Source: Moniliella sp. 'wahieum' (lineage: Eukaryota; Basidiomycota; Moniliellomycetes; Moniliellales; Moniliellaceae). From it: 64,000 nucleotides of DNA. The stretch lies in the NCBI GenBank assembly GCA_003971905.1, contig RSEE01000133.1, positions 90,079 to 154,078 on the forward strand, given 5' to 3'. The translations under genes and the position numbers were made by a program. Numbering within the stretch: position 1 is the stretch's first letter; every line of letters starts with the position of its first letter. The notes below the pieces were generated by a model, which ran no database searches, had not been told where the DNA came from, and was given only the letters and a program-made list of their open reading frames with translations. This document shows, piece by piece, positions 12,208-24,572 of this stretch.

Positions 12208-13341
12208 GGTTCAGCCGTGAGCCTGAGAGCCAAGCTGAGCTGGGTCCTTGGTAGATAAGGGAGGCGCGTTGCGATAGCAGGAGCTGGCCTCCGGTGTTGG
12301 GAATACCATGGTCCTTGGCGCTGGGAGGCGCAAGCGCAAGCGAGCCTGCTGGAAACTGTGTGCTGATCATGGTTCGGGGAAACAGTATCCTTCTTTGTTG
12401 CCATGTACTGATAGCACAGGTGCCCCCCCCACCCACACATGCGCACTGGGGCCTTACGCCTTACGGGGGCGGCGACTTGAGCCTTCTGCACAACAATGTT
12501 GGGTGTGGTCTCTGGTCTCTACGAGCGGACGAGGAGGTGCCTAGTGTGGTACCCGGGGAAGGGCACGGCGAGCCAGTTGATGGATGGCCATGATCGATTA
12601 TCCATTCGGGCCGGGAGCAGCAGAGGCTGAGGACAGGATGGCTAGAAGAGAACCTGGCGTCCATGTACAGGAGAGAGAGGAGAAGCGCACGTGGTGCTCG
12701 GTGGATGATTGATCGATGGAGCAAGGCAGTGGAGAGGAGGCAGACACAGTCATCGATTCGTCAAGAGGTGTCTACTAATATTCCATGGCGTGGACGATGC
12801 GGACTCAGTACTCACCAACCAACAGCACCGCCCTTGCGCCGCCACGCCATCGTGTACTGCTGACAACTGTCCAGTAGTACGAGGGGCACGTAGCGGGAGC
12901 AGATGGAAAACAAGGGAGAGACAAGCGATGGCCGGGCGGGCCAAATTGCCATGGGCGTTAGTACGATTGAATCTTGATGGCGCGATATCTGATGTAACAT
13001 GTAACACGTAACTGCTGCACTGAGTTACTGATGGTTCGGAAACTGTGGTGCTTGCAAATTCGGCACGCCGTGCCGGAGTTCATCTCGGCGATGGGATGCT
13101 GGGGATGGATGCTGGGGATGGGTGTCGAGAGGAAGACGAGAAAGAAGAAAAAAGAAAAGACACCAGTGGCTGCGATTGGCAACCGAGGGCAAGGTGTGTT
13201 AATATGTGAAGGCACAGCGCCTGTGTGGCGCGCGCGCTGCTAAGCTAAGCCAAGCCCAGCCAAGCCACAGCGAAGACATGCGCCGGAAGCCCCACCACCA
13301 CCATCGCCCGCTGCCTCCACCTCGTGTGCTGTGTGTCGACG
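12208..13341. other. intergenic, no gene recognised
   Basis: A spacer of 1.1 kb with short open frames on both strands and no conserved domain. It includes an ACTCAGTACTC motif at about 12806. The right end (13200-13341) is the likely leader of the next gene. Confidence 0.55.
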
Positions 13342-15497
13342 ATGCCCAGCGCCATGCCCAGCGCCCTCCCCAGCGCCCTCCCGGCCGCCCGCCTCCGCCA
13401 GCCCCCCCGCCAGCCCCGCCCGCTCCCGCTCGGCCAGCACTTCCGCCGATGTGTTTGCGCCCGGCATGTTTGCCCGCCCCGGCGCCCACGCCCCGCGCGC
13501 CCGCGCCACCCGCGGCAACTCGCTCGCCACCCCCGCCGCCCCGCACGCCGCCTCAGCACCCGCCCACATCGCCGCCCCCCCCTCCCTCACCAGCGCCCGC
13601 GCCCGCCCCACCCGCCCGTCGCCCGCACGCCCTCCTGCCCATCATCCCCGCGTCCGTCCCCGCGCCCGCGCCCGCGCCCGAGCCCGCCTTCGACACGCCC
13701 GCCGACGCACACTCCCTCCACTCGGCCAGCATCCACTCCGCTGCCTCCTCCCTCGCCTCGCCCTACCGCGAGTCCGTGGCCATCCCCCGCCGCGCCCGCG
13801 CCCGCCCCTAACCCCGGCCCCCGCCGCCACCGCCGCCACCGCCGCCACCGCCCTGCCCTCGCCCTCGCTCGACGCGTCCAGTGTCCCGCCGACCCCCTCC
13901 TCCGACCCGGCCCTCGGCTCCACCCACCTGACCCCGCGCGACTTTGGCCGCCGCAGCTCGCGTGCGTCGGGTCCCAAGTCGTCTGCTTCGCCCATCCCCC
14001 CCGCGCCCACCCAGCCGCCCGCTGCGCTCTCCTCCCCGCGCTCGTCCCTCGTGCCCGACTCGCCGGTCCACCGCATCCCCACCCCGCGCTCGCTCGTGCT
14101 GCCCCCGGCGCCTGTCGTCGACTTTAGCCAGCTCTCTGCCTCCACCTCCTCGCTTCCCGCCGCTCCGGTCACCACCCCGCCTCTCTCCCCCGCCCCGTTG
14201 ACGGCGTCGAGGCCGGCGTGGCCAAGCTCGCGCTGTGGGAGCCGTCGCAGAGCACGTCGGCTGGCGCTAGCCGCGCTTCCTCGCCCCTCGTGCCTGCCTC
14301 CGACACGGCGTCCGGGCAGGAACAGCTGCCTTCCATGGCCACGTTGGGAGAAGCGAGTCGGACGGTGGTGTACAAGGAAAATGGACAGGGGATCAAGTTT
14401 GGTCAATTGTTTACCACCCGCAAGACAGTGGTCATCTTTGCGTCGCAATGGCAATGCCCCCACTTCCAGAACTACGTCAAGACATTGTGCAATGTCAACA
14501 TGGCTGTCTTGGGCAAGGCTGGCTACTCGTTGATTGTGCTCGGCCCGGGCCCGGTAGCGGCCATGACCCACTTTCAAGAAACGTTCCCGGTACCCTTTTC
14601 GTTGTATGCGGACCCGGACCAGAGCGTGGCCAAGGTGCTTGGCATGCACGCCTACGTGCCCGACCCTTCGCCGGACCGAGCCGGGAAAAAGGCAAGCAAA
14701 ACCACGTTGCGTAAAGTCGGTTTGCTCCATCTGCCCTCGGCGCACCATGGCAGCAGCACCACCCACCCTGCTAGCTGGACCATCCGCCACCCTGTGCTGG
14801 GGGGGCAGTTTGTGCTGGGTCCGGGCCTGCGGTGCAGCTGGGCGCACCGTCTGACGCGTGCGTCGGACTACCGCGAGATCGAAACGGTCTTGTTGGCGGT
14901 GGGCGTGACGAATGCCATGTTACCGTTGCGGCAACAAATTGATCCGACCGATCGCGCGCGCGCGCCATTGGAAACGGTCGATTACTGGTCAGCTGAAAAA
15001 CCGTACTACACCAACCCCACCCCCAACGCCACCCACCAAGTCAAAAAGAACAACTCGAGCGGCTCCTTGGCCCCGCCACCAACCACGGCCTCCCATGGCG
15101 CCACAGCCTTGTTGCACGAAAGCAAACAACGTATCTCGCTCTTGCTCGGTCGCAACAAACAACACCAACACAACACCAACATTCTCCTCCTGCTTCCTCT
15201 GTGTCAGGCGCGACGCCGTCCCTGCCTACGCCCTCCCAGCGTGGCGGACTGGAAAGCGTATCGCACTTTGCCCCAAGCTTGCATAACCCCGATCCCAGTG
15301 CCGCTGCTTCCGCCTCCGAGCCACCGCCACTTGTTCCTAGCCCTACTAGCCCGCACCCGTGGCGCACGGACGAGGCACGGGTACGGCCCTCGGGCTCGCT
15401 GGACCGAGTCGAGTCGCCAACGGTCGCGTCCGCCGTCACGGGCAATGGCAGTGCTAGTGGTAGTGGTGGCGGTACTGCCCCCAGGCCAGCCGAGTAA
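13342..15497 (+). CDS. PRXL2/AhpC-TSA_2 thioredoxin-fold protein with long Pro/Ser-rich extensions
   Basis: The start is uncertain: MPSAMPSALPSA at 13342 is chosen, and an ATG at 13278 is possible. About 290 residues of Pro/Ser/Ala-rich low complexity come first, with SASTSADVFAPGMF and LTPRDFGRRSSRASG readable in alternating frames. The conserved domain then follows (about 14370-14930): FGQLFTTRKTVVIFASQW, QCPHFQNYVKTL, YSLIVLGPGPVAAM, FPVPFSLYADPD, VLGGQFVLGPG and CSWAHRLTRASDY. The order and spacing match the fungal AhpC/TSA_2 (PRXL2-like) family. The usual CxxC is CPHF here, so only the first Cys is left. A further Ser/Pro-rich tail ends ..GGTAPRPAE at 15497 after a frame break near 15200. 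Redox activity is inferred from family only. Confidence 0.82.
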
Positions 15498-15770
15498 AAT
15501 GTCCATTCGACAACTTACCACCGCCGCTCTCCAGCCTATGGATACGCAGGACTAAGCAGGATCCAGGACGACGAATCTATCGTGTCATTCATTGTCGTTC
15601 TTTTCCTGCTTCTGCTCGTGCTTCCGCTCCCGCTTCCGTCTCGCCCACACGCACACAAACATGCACATGCACATACATCTCCCTTTTACTTTTCTCTTTT
15701 TTCGCTACTCTTTTTTCAGGTTTCCTCTGCCCAAGTGGGCTCTTTGCCTTGGCTCTTTGTCCCGTATACC

Positions 15771-16010
15771 CTCTCTCTTTCTCTCTTTCTCTTTCTCTTT
15801 CTCTTTCTCTCCTCGGATGCACCCTATTCCACCCGTTCTCTTCCCCTCCTTTAAGGGGCTCCTGATTACCACTCTTTCCTTTCCACCTTGGATTGCCTAT
15901 CGTTTCGTTGCGTTTCGTTTCGTTTCGTTTTCGTTTCGTTTCGTTTCTTTCTTCCTTTCTTCCTTTTTTCTTTTTTCTTTTTCTCTTTTCCTTTTTCTTT
16001 TTCCTTCTTG
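15771..16010. repeat. polypyrimidine tracts (CTCTTT, TTTCG units)
   Basis: A CTTTCT array at 15771-15812, then TTTCG pentamers and T/C-rich sequence at about 15900-16010. These lie downstream of the gene ending at 15497. Confidence 0.85.
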
Positions 16011-16218
16011 TTGGTGCCAGTGCGACCTCCCTGTATACCTGCCCTTTCTTCGTTCCCGCCGCTCGCGCATCGCGTTGCGCTGCGTCCGTTGTTGTTCTTG
16101 TAGCCTCGTTCTCGGAGGGGGGGGGTGGAGGTAGTGGCTGTGGTCGGGGTTGGGATGTGCTTGTCGGTGTGGCGAGGAGGCGGTGAGAGAGGTGGCTGCT
16201 TCAGCGGTGGATGCGATG

Positions 16219-16243
16219 CGGATACGGATACGGATACGGATGC
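16219..16243. repeat. GATACG hexamer repeat
   Basis: Four near-perfect tandem copies of GGATAC/GGATGC. Confidence 0.85.
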
Positions 16244-17746
16244 GGGTGTGGGGTGTGTATCGAAGCAGGGGGCGGGACGGGTCGGGGGTTGGAACCCTCA
16301 GCCAGAAGCGCTACGAACCCTGCACTGATGGTGTGTACTTTGCGCTCGACACCGGCTCTGTCCCAAACCATCATGCTCTTGGGTCACGGCTCGACGACCA
16401 CCTCCATCCTTCCTTCGTCTCTCTGTGTGTCTTCATATACCATTTCTCCACCTTGTGCGCCAAGAGGCCACCACGAAGTGGCTCTGAGTCCATGCATCCC
16501 ATTTCCCCAGAAGACTCTAGGCTGGTCGTAACGCAAGTCGAGATAGGGGCAAGAGTCGGGAGAGCGGGAGGTCGCTCCGACGCCACAGGACAGTAGTCGT
16601 ATACGCCATCCACGCTCTCGTCCACGTTGGCAGCCAGTCGGGGACACACACTGCAGTACAGTAGAGCCAGATCCTCTTTACTTTCATCCCCATCGTGACC
16701 GGGTCCGATGGGTGCATAGAGGTTCAATGCTTCTTGGGCGCAATTGGCTTGCGTCCGCGGCACGTCATCCTTGCCATATCCGCCCAACCGCGGCAGGCTC
16801 AGCCTTGGGGCGTAGGTCTTGTGGCTCCCGTTTGGCCCGGATACGTTGTGGCCCGAACGGTTGGTGGTCCCCTCTCCCTACTACTACCACTGCAGTACGT
16901 GTGGTCTGGTCCGCGTTTCACTTTGCTTTTTTTGCTTCTCTTCATTGTTTTGAGCACAAACGAACCTCGATCACGCCTTGCTAATACCGTTAAGAGGCAC
17001 CACCACCAGGGTGGAGGAAGAGGAAGAGAGGCACCGAACGAGAGTATATAATACTCGTCTGTTCGCTCCTCGATTCGTCTGGCCCAATCCAGCTTCAAGT
17101 GGGTACGATAGGGTAGATTATAACGATCGTAGTAGTAGTTGGCTTTTATTCGTCGTGCTCCATCTCGGGAGTCGTAAAATGGAGGTCATTGGAATTGAAC
17201 ATCTGACGAAATCTAGTCCCATCTCCGATCCTTGTACCATGTGCCGTATCGACCAACGAGGCTATCGACAATGGAGCTCAGCAAACTAAGGAACCGGTAA
17301 CAGGAGATGGAGATGGGGGAAAGGATGAGGATCCTATTCATCGAGTGGGAAGAAGGCGAGGTATATATGCCTCGGAGAAGAAGCGAACATGCGAACCAAG
17401 TCACACGGAGAAAGAAAAGGGAGCATAGACAAAGTGGGAAAAACAGGTCTAGAACAATTCAGGGACCAATCAACCTGGTGACGAGAAGTGTGACCAGGTA
17501 GGTCTGATCCCGACATAAGGCCTAAAAGGTCTCGACGGTCGATCGTTTCTTGCTTCGGCATGGCCGCTGTAAGGGAAACTGGTGGCATGCAGAGTGTAGG
17601 GCATTGGTTGGCAGCCCTCCCTCCAGGTCCGGTTCGCTGGGGCTGCCTTCGTTCGGTCCCGATCCGATGCTTTTGCTGGGGGATAAGACAAGGCCGGAAT
17701 CATGGAAGCAGGGACGTCGGGAGTCTCTCTTGTCTCTTTTATCCTT

Positions 17747-17809
17747 TCTCTGTTCTCTTCTCTGTTCTCTTTTCGGTTCTCTTCTCTGTTCTCTTCTCTG
17801 TTCTCTCGC
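17747..17809. repeat. CTCTGTTCTCTT array
   Basis: About five degenerate copies of a 10-12 bp C/T-rich unit. They create a false Leu/Ser/Cys-rich frame. Confidence 0.85.
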
Positions 17810-18792
17810 CTGGGTATCCCAGTTGTGCTGCCTCGCTACTCCTCCAGGCAGCCGCATGGACAATGCACAATCCATGGTGCGAAACCATCGAAGACCGATG
17901 GGAGGGTTCCTCCAAACGGAAAGGTCTTCCAACCGGCACCAGTACGCTCTTCTCTGGTCTGAAAACTGAGTAATGGTCTAACTGATTCTCATTGCTACTG
18001 CTTTTTTGACTCTTCTTTTGTTTACCAGTTACTAGTGATACTGATGATCTAATATTTGCGTATACGTTCAACGTTCAACATTCGAGGTTAATGCATGTGT
18101 GGCATATCGCATCTTCCTCGCCGCTCCATCGACCATGCATCGTTCCATGTTTCCCGGTTGGCTTCTGCTCCATGTCCCATTCGGAGGACGTTGCGGTCGG
18201 GCCGGGGGACCGGGACGCGCTTCCGAACGGCCTCTCTTCTTCGCCGGCCTAAAAGTATTACTCTTCTCCCAAGCTTTCGTCAGATAACCCTGCGCATATC
18301 CGCCATCTACCAACATTGTCTGGTCTGAAGCTGGACTGTAGCTGGACTAGCTCCAAGCCTGCAAGCATCTACTGGGCTCGAAAAGCTTGGCAAAGCTGGA
18401 AGCTTGACACTGGACATTTGACGAATTTGACGAGTGGGTGAGGCGCGTCCCAGGCATGGCGCTGCGAGGGGACGTGCAACGTGCAGGCGTTACGTCTGAG
18501 TCTCAGGGCCGAGGGTCTGAGATTCTGAGATTCTGAGATTTGAGGAGCAGGCATGTCTGAGGGCAAGGGCGGCGTCCTGACCGGCTGGGCCGGCTGCGAC
18601 TGGATACTGGGTACTGGGTGTCGGTGGTGCAGTGGGTGGGTACTGCAGTGTAGTGACTGACTGGGTCGGCTCGGCAAAATCCCAGCCGGCTGGAACACAC
18701 GGCAACCCGCCGGAACCGACGGACATCGGTGGGCGAAGCGATAGATCAGTCTGCCAGATATCAGGGAGGGCGAGGCTGATACTGATGCTGCG

Positions 18793-18822
18793 CTGATGCA
18801 TGATGCATGATGCATGATGTCC
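18793..18822. repeat. ATGCATG tandem repeat
   Basis: Three to four overlapping palindromic ATGCAT words. The same word recurs at about 23431, 36098-36113, 55447 and 55933. Confidence 0.8.
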
Positions 18823-19162
18823 TGAGTACTTGACCGAGTACTGATGCCGATCGCCAGCAGCGGCAAGTCGGGAAGCATCCGAAGATGAAGATGAAGATGA
18901 AGATGAGGCTGAGCGCGCTGAGGCCGGCAGGGGCTTAGGATTATCGCTTCCTAGTTACGCCGTCGTGTCCCCGCTTCTCCTGGTCATAGGGGGGGCGAGG
19001 GGAGGCGTGGGGAGGCACTGATGGAGAGGCTCAGTTATGACGCGTGAGACCCACGCGCTCACGGTGCAGTTCACCGGTCAGATCTCAGATTTCAGATCTC
19101 AGAGCGAACTAGGAACTAGTCAGTACTCAGTATGTACTTTCCTACGAGTACGTACCCAGGAC

Positions 19163-19233
19163 GCAGTGAGTTACTAGTTGCTAGTTGCTGGTTGGTAGTT
19201 ACTTGCTAGTCACTAGTAGCTAGTCACTAGTGA
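19163..19233. repeat. CTAGT / TGACTAG-type degenerate array
   Basis: About nine closely spaced copies of a degenerate 7-8 bp word containing CTAG. Similar blocks occur at 335-360, 23305-23400 and 52814-52872. Confidence 0.75.
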
Positions 19234-20332
19234 GGATTTGATCTGGCGCGTGGATCAAATTGATGTGCTCCTGAGCGTGTCGCAAGGGTGTGTGGCTTGC
19301 TGATTTGTTCGGCCTCAGTTGCCACGTACCCAGCGTGCAACCCGGCTGAAAGGGGGACGGGCGGAAGGCAGTAGTACGCAGTGGCAGAGGCCGGGTGGGA
19401 ACGGGTGACTTGGGTATGCGTCCGCCACCCCTGGGAGAGGCAGGCACGCGATGGCACTTTTTTCTCCTGTTTGGTCGGAATGAAAGCGCGACGGGACATG
19501 TCCATGCCAGCGCACAGACGCTGCAGGGCTGCTTGCTTGGCGGGGGCAGGCCTCGGGGCAAGGCAGGCGACATGGATGAGCACCAGCGCGGGTGGCGGTG
19601 GCGCGTCTCTTTGTGGTGCTGCGCCCTCGCCTCGTGGCAGCTGAGCGCTGACGGGATGGATGACGTCGCACGGGGTTTGTCACGCGAGGTCACGTGGCTG
19701 GCCCACCGCCCAAGCCGGCGGGGTGCGCGCCGAGGCTGCGGGCTGGTGGGTGCGCGTGGCCGGAACGCCATCCGGGCCTCCGCCCGCACCGCGCAGACGC
19801 CGCGCAAAGCCATTAAAGGGTTTGGCCAGGTTTGGCACCCTGTGAGGAGTGCCTGGGACGGTGTGTGCCATGCGCTGTGTCTGCGTCTGCGTCTGTCGCC
19901 GCGGCGTCTTTCTCTGTTGATTGATATGTTGATGTGCCCCCGCATTGCATCGCATCTTTTACACCGCCTCTGCGTCCGCGAGAGGGGTTGTGCGGCCCAT
20001 GTGACTCTCCATGCCTCTCCAAGCAATGCAGATTGAATTGAATGGGCGCCCACCGACAAGCCGAGCAGGCGGGCCCTGGTGGCGAGGCCTTAGGGCGTGG
20101 ACAGAGAGGGGAAGACGGCAGAGAGCGTGCGGCCTGGCCAGACAAAACGGCACTGGGGCCGCCCACGGGGCGCCCCAAGCGAGGCCATGGCCGCAGAGGC
20201 CCCAACGGTGGGGTCCAGCCAGCCGACGCCGCCCCCCCCGCGCGCAGCCCATGGCGGCCATGGCGGCGGCGGCGGCGGCGGCAGGGTGATTGGGGCGTGC
20301 GGGCGGCTGCGAGGCAGACAGAGCGTGCCTGG

Positions 20333-20375
20333 CGATAATCGATAGTCGATAGTCCGATGATAGAGTTATCGATAA
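20333..20375. promoter_or_regulatory. cluster of six GATA-factor sites
   Basis: HGATAR words lie at 20333-20338, 20340-20345, 20347-20352, 20358-20363 and 20370-20375 on plus, with one inverted copy at about 20366-20371. This is 360-400 bp upstream of a purine permease, a gene class under GATA nitrogen control in Aspergillus (AreA). The sites are seen; the regulation is inferred. Confidence 0.6.
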
Positions 20376-20734
20376 GCCAGCGCCGGCAGCCGCCCCGACC
20401 ACCCCGCCCAGGCGTGGCGCCAGTGTGTGCGCCGCTGCTGCTGCGTGCTGCCTGCCGCCATCTCCGAATCACCGCCCAGCAGACGCGCCCCCGGCCCCCG
20501 CACCACACCAGTGTCGCCCCGCCGCCTCGTGTGATGTCTTCTCTTCTCTGCGCTCTTCCACTCCAGCATTCAGTACTCGGTAAAAGTACGCAAGTACGAT
20601 GGCCGTGCTTGGATATTAAAGCCGCTCGCCACCCCTCCTCCCGTCCATCACCATCGCCACCGCCACCGCCACCGCATCCCACCCCCTCCCTTCCTCATCC
20701 ACCTCCCCCCCCACCCACCGCCACCCCCTCCACC

Positions 20735-22835
20735 ATGCCGCTTGAAAACGGCGACCGCACGCTCGGCGTCCGCGACGTGCCCCGCGTGCTGCTGGGCAAG
20801 GCGCGCTACCTCACCACCCGCGATGCCTGGGTCGGCCGCGGCACCGACTGGAGCGGCCTGCTGATGCCGCGCCTCTGGCCATGGGGCGCAGCCGTGGCGG
20901 CGCAACCGCGATGCCGCAATGGCCATTGTGGCCAACCGGCACAATGGCCGCGCCGACCGCTTCTCCTCGGCCCGCTCCACCTCGAGCATTAGCAAGGGCA
21001 GGACATTGTGCCTGCGCCCGAGGTGGGCCGTCGCAGTACGAGGTCAAGCAGCAAGTCCAGGTCGACAATATCGAAGAGACGCGCGAGGCAGAGGAGAAGG
21101 AGGAGATGCCGTTTTATGGCCTGGACGACGAGTTGCCGCTGCTGATTGCCATCATTGCCGGCTTGCAGCACTGTCTCTCCATGTTGGCTGGTATCATCAC
21201 CCCGCCCATCATCTTTGCCTCGTCGCTCCAGCTCGATGGCCACAGCCAGGCGTACCTCGTGTCGGCTGCGCTCATCACCTCGGGCATCCTCTCCGCTGTG
21301 CAAATGTCGCGCATCCCACTGCCGTTCAATCGCCAGCTGGGCACGGGCCTGCTCTCCGTCGTCGGCATCTCCTTCTCCACCTCAGCACGGCCAGCTCCAT
21401 CTTTAGCAACATGTACAAGGACGGCACCTGTCCCACCTCGGTCGCTCCCGACGGCACAGTGACCAAGTTGGCCTGCCCCGACGCGTACGGCTACTTGCTC
21501 GGCACGTCGGCCGTGTGGCACTGATTGAGATCCTCATGTCCAACATCCCCGCCCGCATCATCCAGCGTATGTTCCCACCATCACGACGGGCTCGGTGGTG
21601 TTCCTGATTGGGCTGAGCCTGATTGGGTCCTCGGCCGCGCCCAACTGGGGCGGCGGATCGAACTGCATGGGCCGGCCTACGGGCGAATACGCCGTCTGCC
21701 CACAAGTCGGCGGCGCACCCACCACTTTGCCCTGGGGCAGCCCGGCCTACCTCGGCCTCGGCGGCTTGGCTTCCTCCTGATCATCATTACGGAAATCTGG
21801 GGGTCGCCCGTGATGCGCAACGCAAGTATTGTCATTGGTCTTATCTTGCCCCTGGCCGTGGCCGGACCAACGGGCTTCATCTCGCGCCAATCCATCGACT
21901 CGGCTCCGGCTATCACTTCCTCTGGACTACCACATTCAAGTTGCGCGTTTATGGCCCGGCCGTGCTGCCCATGCTGGCTGTCTACTGTGCCTTGGCCGCC
22001 GAGGCCGTCGTGACATTACCGCCTCGAGCGAAGCGTCGCGCAACCAGTGTCGGGCGAACTGTTTGACAAACGTGTCCAAGGTGGTATCCTGTCCGATGGC
22101 TTTGGCGGCATTCTGTCGGCTCTGTTTACGTGCTGCCCCATGTCGGTGTTTGCTCAGGTACGTTGAATTGCCTTTTCTTTTCTTTTCTTTTCTTTCCTTT
22201 GATGGCGGAGGATACCAGCACGTCCCCGAAGGGGATGGGAAATGGGAGATGGGATACTGACGCAAAAGTTACCAGAACAACGGTGTGATTGCGATTACGC
22301 GGATCGCCAATCGGCGTGCCGGGTACTGGTGCTGCTTTGGCTGATCCTGATGGCATCCTGGGCAAGTTTAGTGGCGCGTTGTTGGCCATTCCGAATTCGA
22401 TTTGGGTGGAGTGACATGTTTCCTCTTCACGACGGTGGCGGTGAGTGGGTTGAAGATCCTAAGTACCATTCGCTACACGCGCCGGAACCGGTTCATCTTG
22501 ACGTGTGCACTGTCGTTGGGTTTATCGATATTTTGTCGGGGGACTTTTTCAGTTACCTATTTGCGGATGTACATTCGTCCAACCGCAGCTTGATGGGTTT
22601 CCTCAACTCGATCGTCATCATCCTCTCCACCCCGTTCCTCCTCTGCGCCATCGTAGGCATCCTCCTCAACATCATCTCCCCAAGGACGTGGAAGATTACG
22701 TGGCCGAATACGAATTGCAAGCACCCGCCTACCCAGGCCAGAAATTTACCCGCCTACCCAACCCGAGACGAAATCGCTCCCGTCTCCTCCTTCCCGCCCG
22801 ACATGGCCCGCTCCCTGGACGAGAAGATGGCATGA
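20735..22835 (+). CDS. uric acid/xanthine permease (NAT/NCS2 family)
   Basis: Proton-coupled plasma-membrane purine uptake, related to Aspergillus UapA/UapC. The start is MPLENGDRTLGVRDVPRVL at 20735. Readable in order across several single-base breaks: DDELPLLIAIIAGLQHCLSM (the NAT QH motif in the first membrane helix), ITPPIIFASSLQLD, GILSAVQMSRIPLPF, CPDAYGYLLGTS, VVFLIGLSLIGSSAAPNWG, LPWGSPAYLGLGG, PAITSS.., VLPMLAVYCALA, then GGFGGILSALFTCCPMSVFAQ. A 118-bp intron (22158-22275; GTACGT, ACTGACG, CCAG) splits the NAT signature QNNGVIAITR right after its Gln. The last helices (LNSIVIILSTPFLLCAIVGI) and a cytosolic tail ending SLDEKMA close it at 22835. Roughly 12 membrane segments are expected. 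No lost catalytic motif is visible. Confidence 0.94.
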
Positions 22836-24567
22836 TGCCCGGCTCGACTCGGCTTGGGTCCCGTGGGGACTCGGCTCGGCCTCGGCTCGGCTTGGGATGC
22901 CAGCTGAGTTGGGTGTCCAGTTGGCTGGTTGGCGAGCTTCCTAATTTGCTTCCCTCCCCACCTCTCCTGCCCTCCTGCCCCTGCCTGTCGCGGCGAGTGC
23001 GATCCGATTCGTTCGCGACGCGCACGGCGCACCACAGTGTAATTATTAATGGTTACGTTTTTCTGCACGCTCCCTCCACGCTCTACTTTGTGATCAGGAA
23101 GGTGAACATCTTGACCAGGCAGTACTTCCAAGGTAGGAGCATGAATCGGATCGGCATTGGAGTGGATGGATGGATGGGATGGTCGATGGATGGCGGCGAC
23201 AGAGATGGATGGATGCGTTCGTTACACGGCCGTCACATTCCCAGTTCCATCCGATCGTTCTATCATCCCGACCTGAACGTCGTGAACATGTGAAGTGTTT
23301 GACGCTAGCCACAGTGACTAGTTGGTAAATGCTAACTAGTACCATGGGGCCCGTCCTGACAATGACTACTCACCGGTGACTAGTGAGGCCAGTGAGCTAG
23401 TGGGGCCCCCGCAGGCCTGAGGCCGCGACGTGATGCATGATGGATGATCGATGATCCGCCGGTGGATAACAATGGTGCATGATATGATCGATGATCCTAT
23501 TTGGCCGGCGTTGTCCCGCGTGTGGGGCTAATCGGCGCGCTAATTGCCATCGATAAGCAATCGATCGAATTTCCCCCCTCCACCATCCCCACCTGTCGCC
23601 GCCATCGCATCAGCCTCAGGCCTGAGCCTCAGGCCTCAGGATAGATTAGATGGCGAGTGTGTGTTCCGAGTCGAGAGACGTTAGTGAAGTTAGTGCAAAG
23701 CTATTGTTGTGCTTAAAGCTTTCCAACTTGAAGTTCAAGACGTTCAAGACGTTCAAGACGTTCAAGCAAGCCTCAGGCCCGAGGCGCGAGAAGATAACCG
23801 GGATAATCGATAACCGGCCGAACCGTGATCGAAAGAGGGCGGATGGAGCCTGGCGGTTCCGAGATCCGAGCTGTGTACGCGCCCAAAGGAGTGGCTTTTC
23901 ATCTTCTTCTCGACCGACCCAGACCATCCCTCCAGATCACACAAGTCACGTGCCCCTGCTTCAAGCTCCTCTCGCCACAGCGCCACAGTAATAATGCCCG
24001 GGCGATTGTAGAGGGAGCGAGGCGCGAGGACGAGGAGCGAGGCGCGAGCCCTCCAGAGCGAGGTGGAGTCGGCCTGGGAGCGCACCGAGTATACTCAGTA
24101 CGCACAGGCCCCCCACCCAGCCAGCAGGGGGGGAGTGTGCTTGCTTGCGCCACTTGCCTTGTTACACACACTCGCCCCGCGCGTCCCCTTTTTGCTCTCC
24201 CAGCTGGGCAGCCATCGTGAAGCTTGAATAAGCCTGAAGCTTTTGAGCTCTGAGACTGCAACACCAGCCGTGCTCTCCGTGCTCGGCCGTGCGCCCTCGG
24301 CCCTCGCTGCCCTGGCGGAGGAGAATCGTTCCTGCGACGTCTGAGAGCGGGCGACGGCGGCCGTGGCAAGACATAGGCAACACGCGCGAGTCTGCTATCC
24401 GTACTTGAGCTTGATCTCTGCCAGGTGCCTGCAGCCATCGCTCGCGGCCCTGGTGGGGACAACGACCTTGGTGGGCGGCGGCCGAAGGGCTTGGAAAAGG
24501 CAAGAGGCTCAATGGGATCGGCGGAGGGTGCCAACCAACAGCAGTAAGTATACCCGCGATGCATGGC
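22836..24567. other. intergenic, no gene recognised
   Basis: A 1.7-kb spacer rich in short palindromic words: GATCGATGATC (23440-23500), CTCAGGCCTGAG (23612-23640), GTTCAAGAC triplicates (23735-23765), and TGACTAGT motifs (23305-23400). The copia element begins just beyond it. Confidence 0.55.
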
Positions 24568-24572
24568 GCAAC
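24568..24572. repeat. target-site duplication, left (GCAAC)
   Basis: The five bases GCAAC directly precede the left LTR and recur directly after the right LTR at 29618-29622. Confidence 0.93.

Larger units (their letters stand above)
15498..20332. other. long gene-free stretch with simple repeats
   Basis: Nearly 5 kb without a recognisable gene. It contains polypyrimidine tracts (15771-16010), a GATACG hexamer run (16219-16243), a CTCTGTTCTCTT array (17747-17809), ATGCATG repeats (18793-18822), TCTGAGATT repeats (18520-18540, 19078-19100) and a dense CTAGT block (19163-19233). A minus-strand frame at 16371-16787 (138 codons) and frames on both strands at 19220-20300 have no recognisable domain. 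Confidence 0.55.

Noticed and set aside
16270-16310. tRNA-like T-arm (GGGGTTGGAACCCTC)
   Set aside because: The loop does not fit TTCRA, and no acceptor or anticodon arm pairs around it.
16371-16787. 138-codon minus-strand frame
   Set aside because: No domain, signal or conserved neighbour. It lies in simple-repeat-rich intergenic DNA and does not extend through a splice signal.
17550-17970. Leu/Ser/Cys-rich 139-codon frame resembling a membrane protein
   Set aside because: The hydrophobic stretch is a translation of the CTCTGTTCTCTT array.
19220-20330. Long GC-rich frames on both strands
   Set aside because: Several frames are open at once, as expected for GC-rich non-coding DNA, and no domain is recognisable in any.
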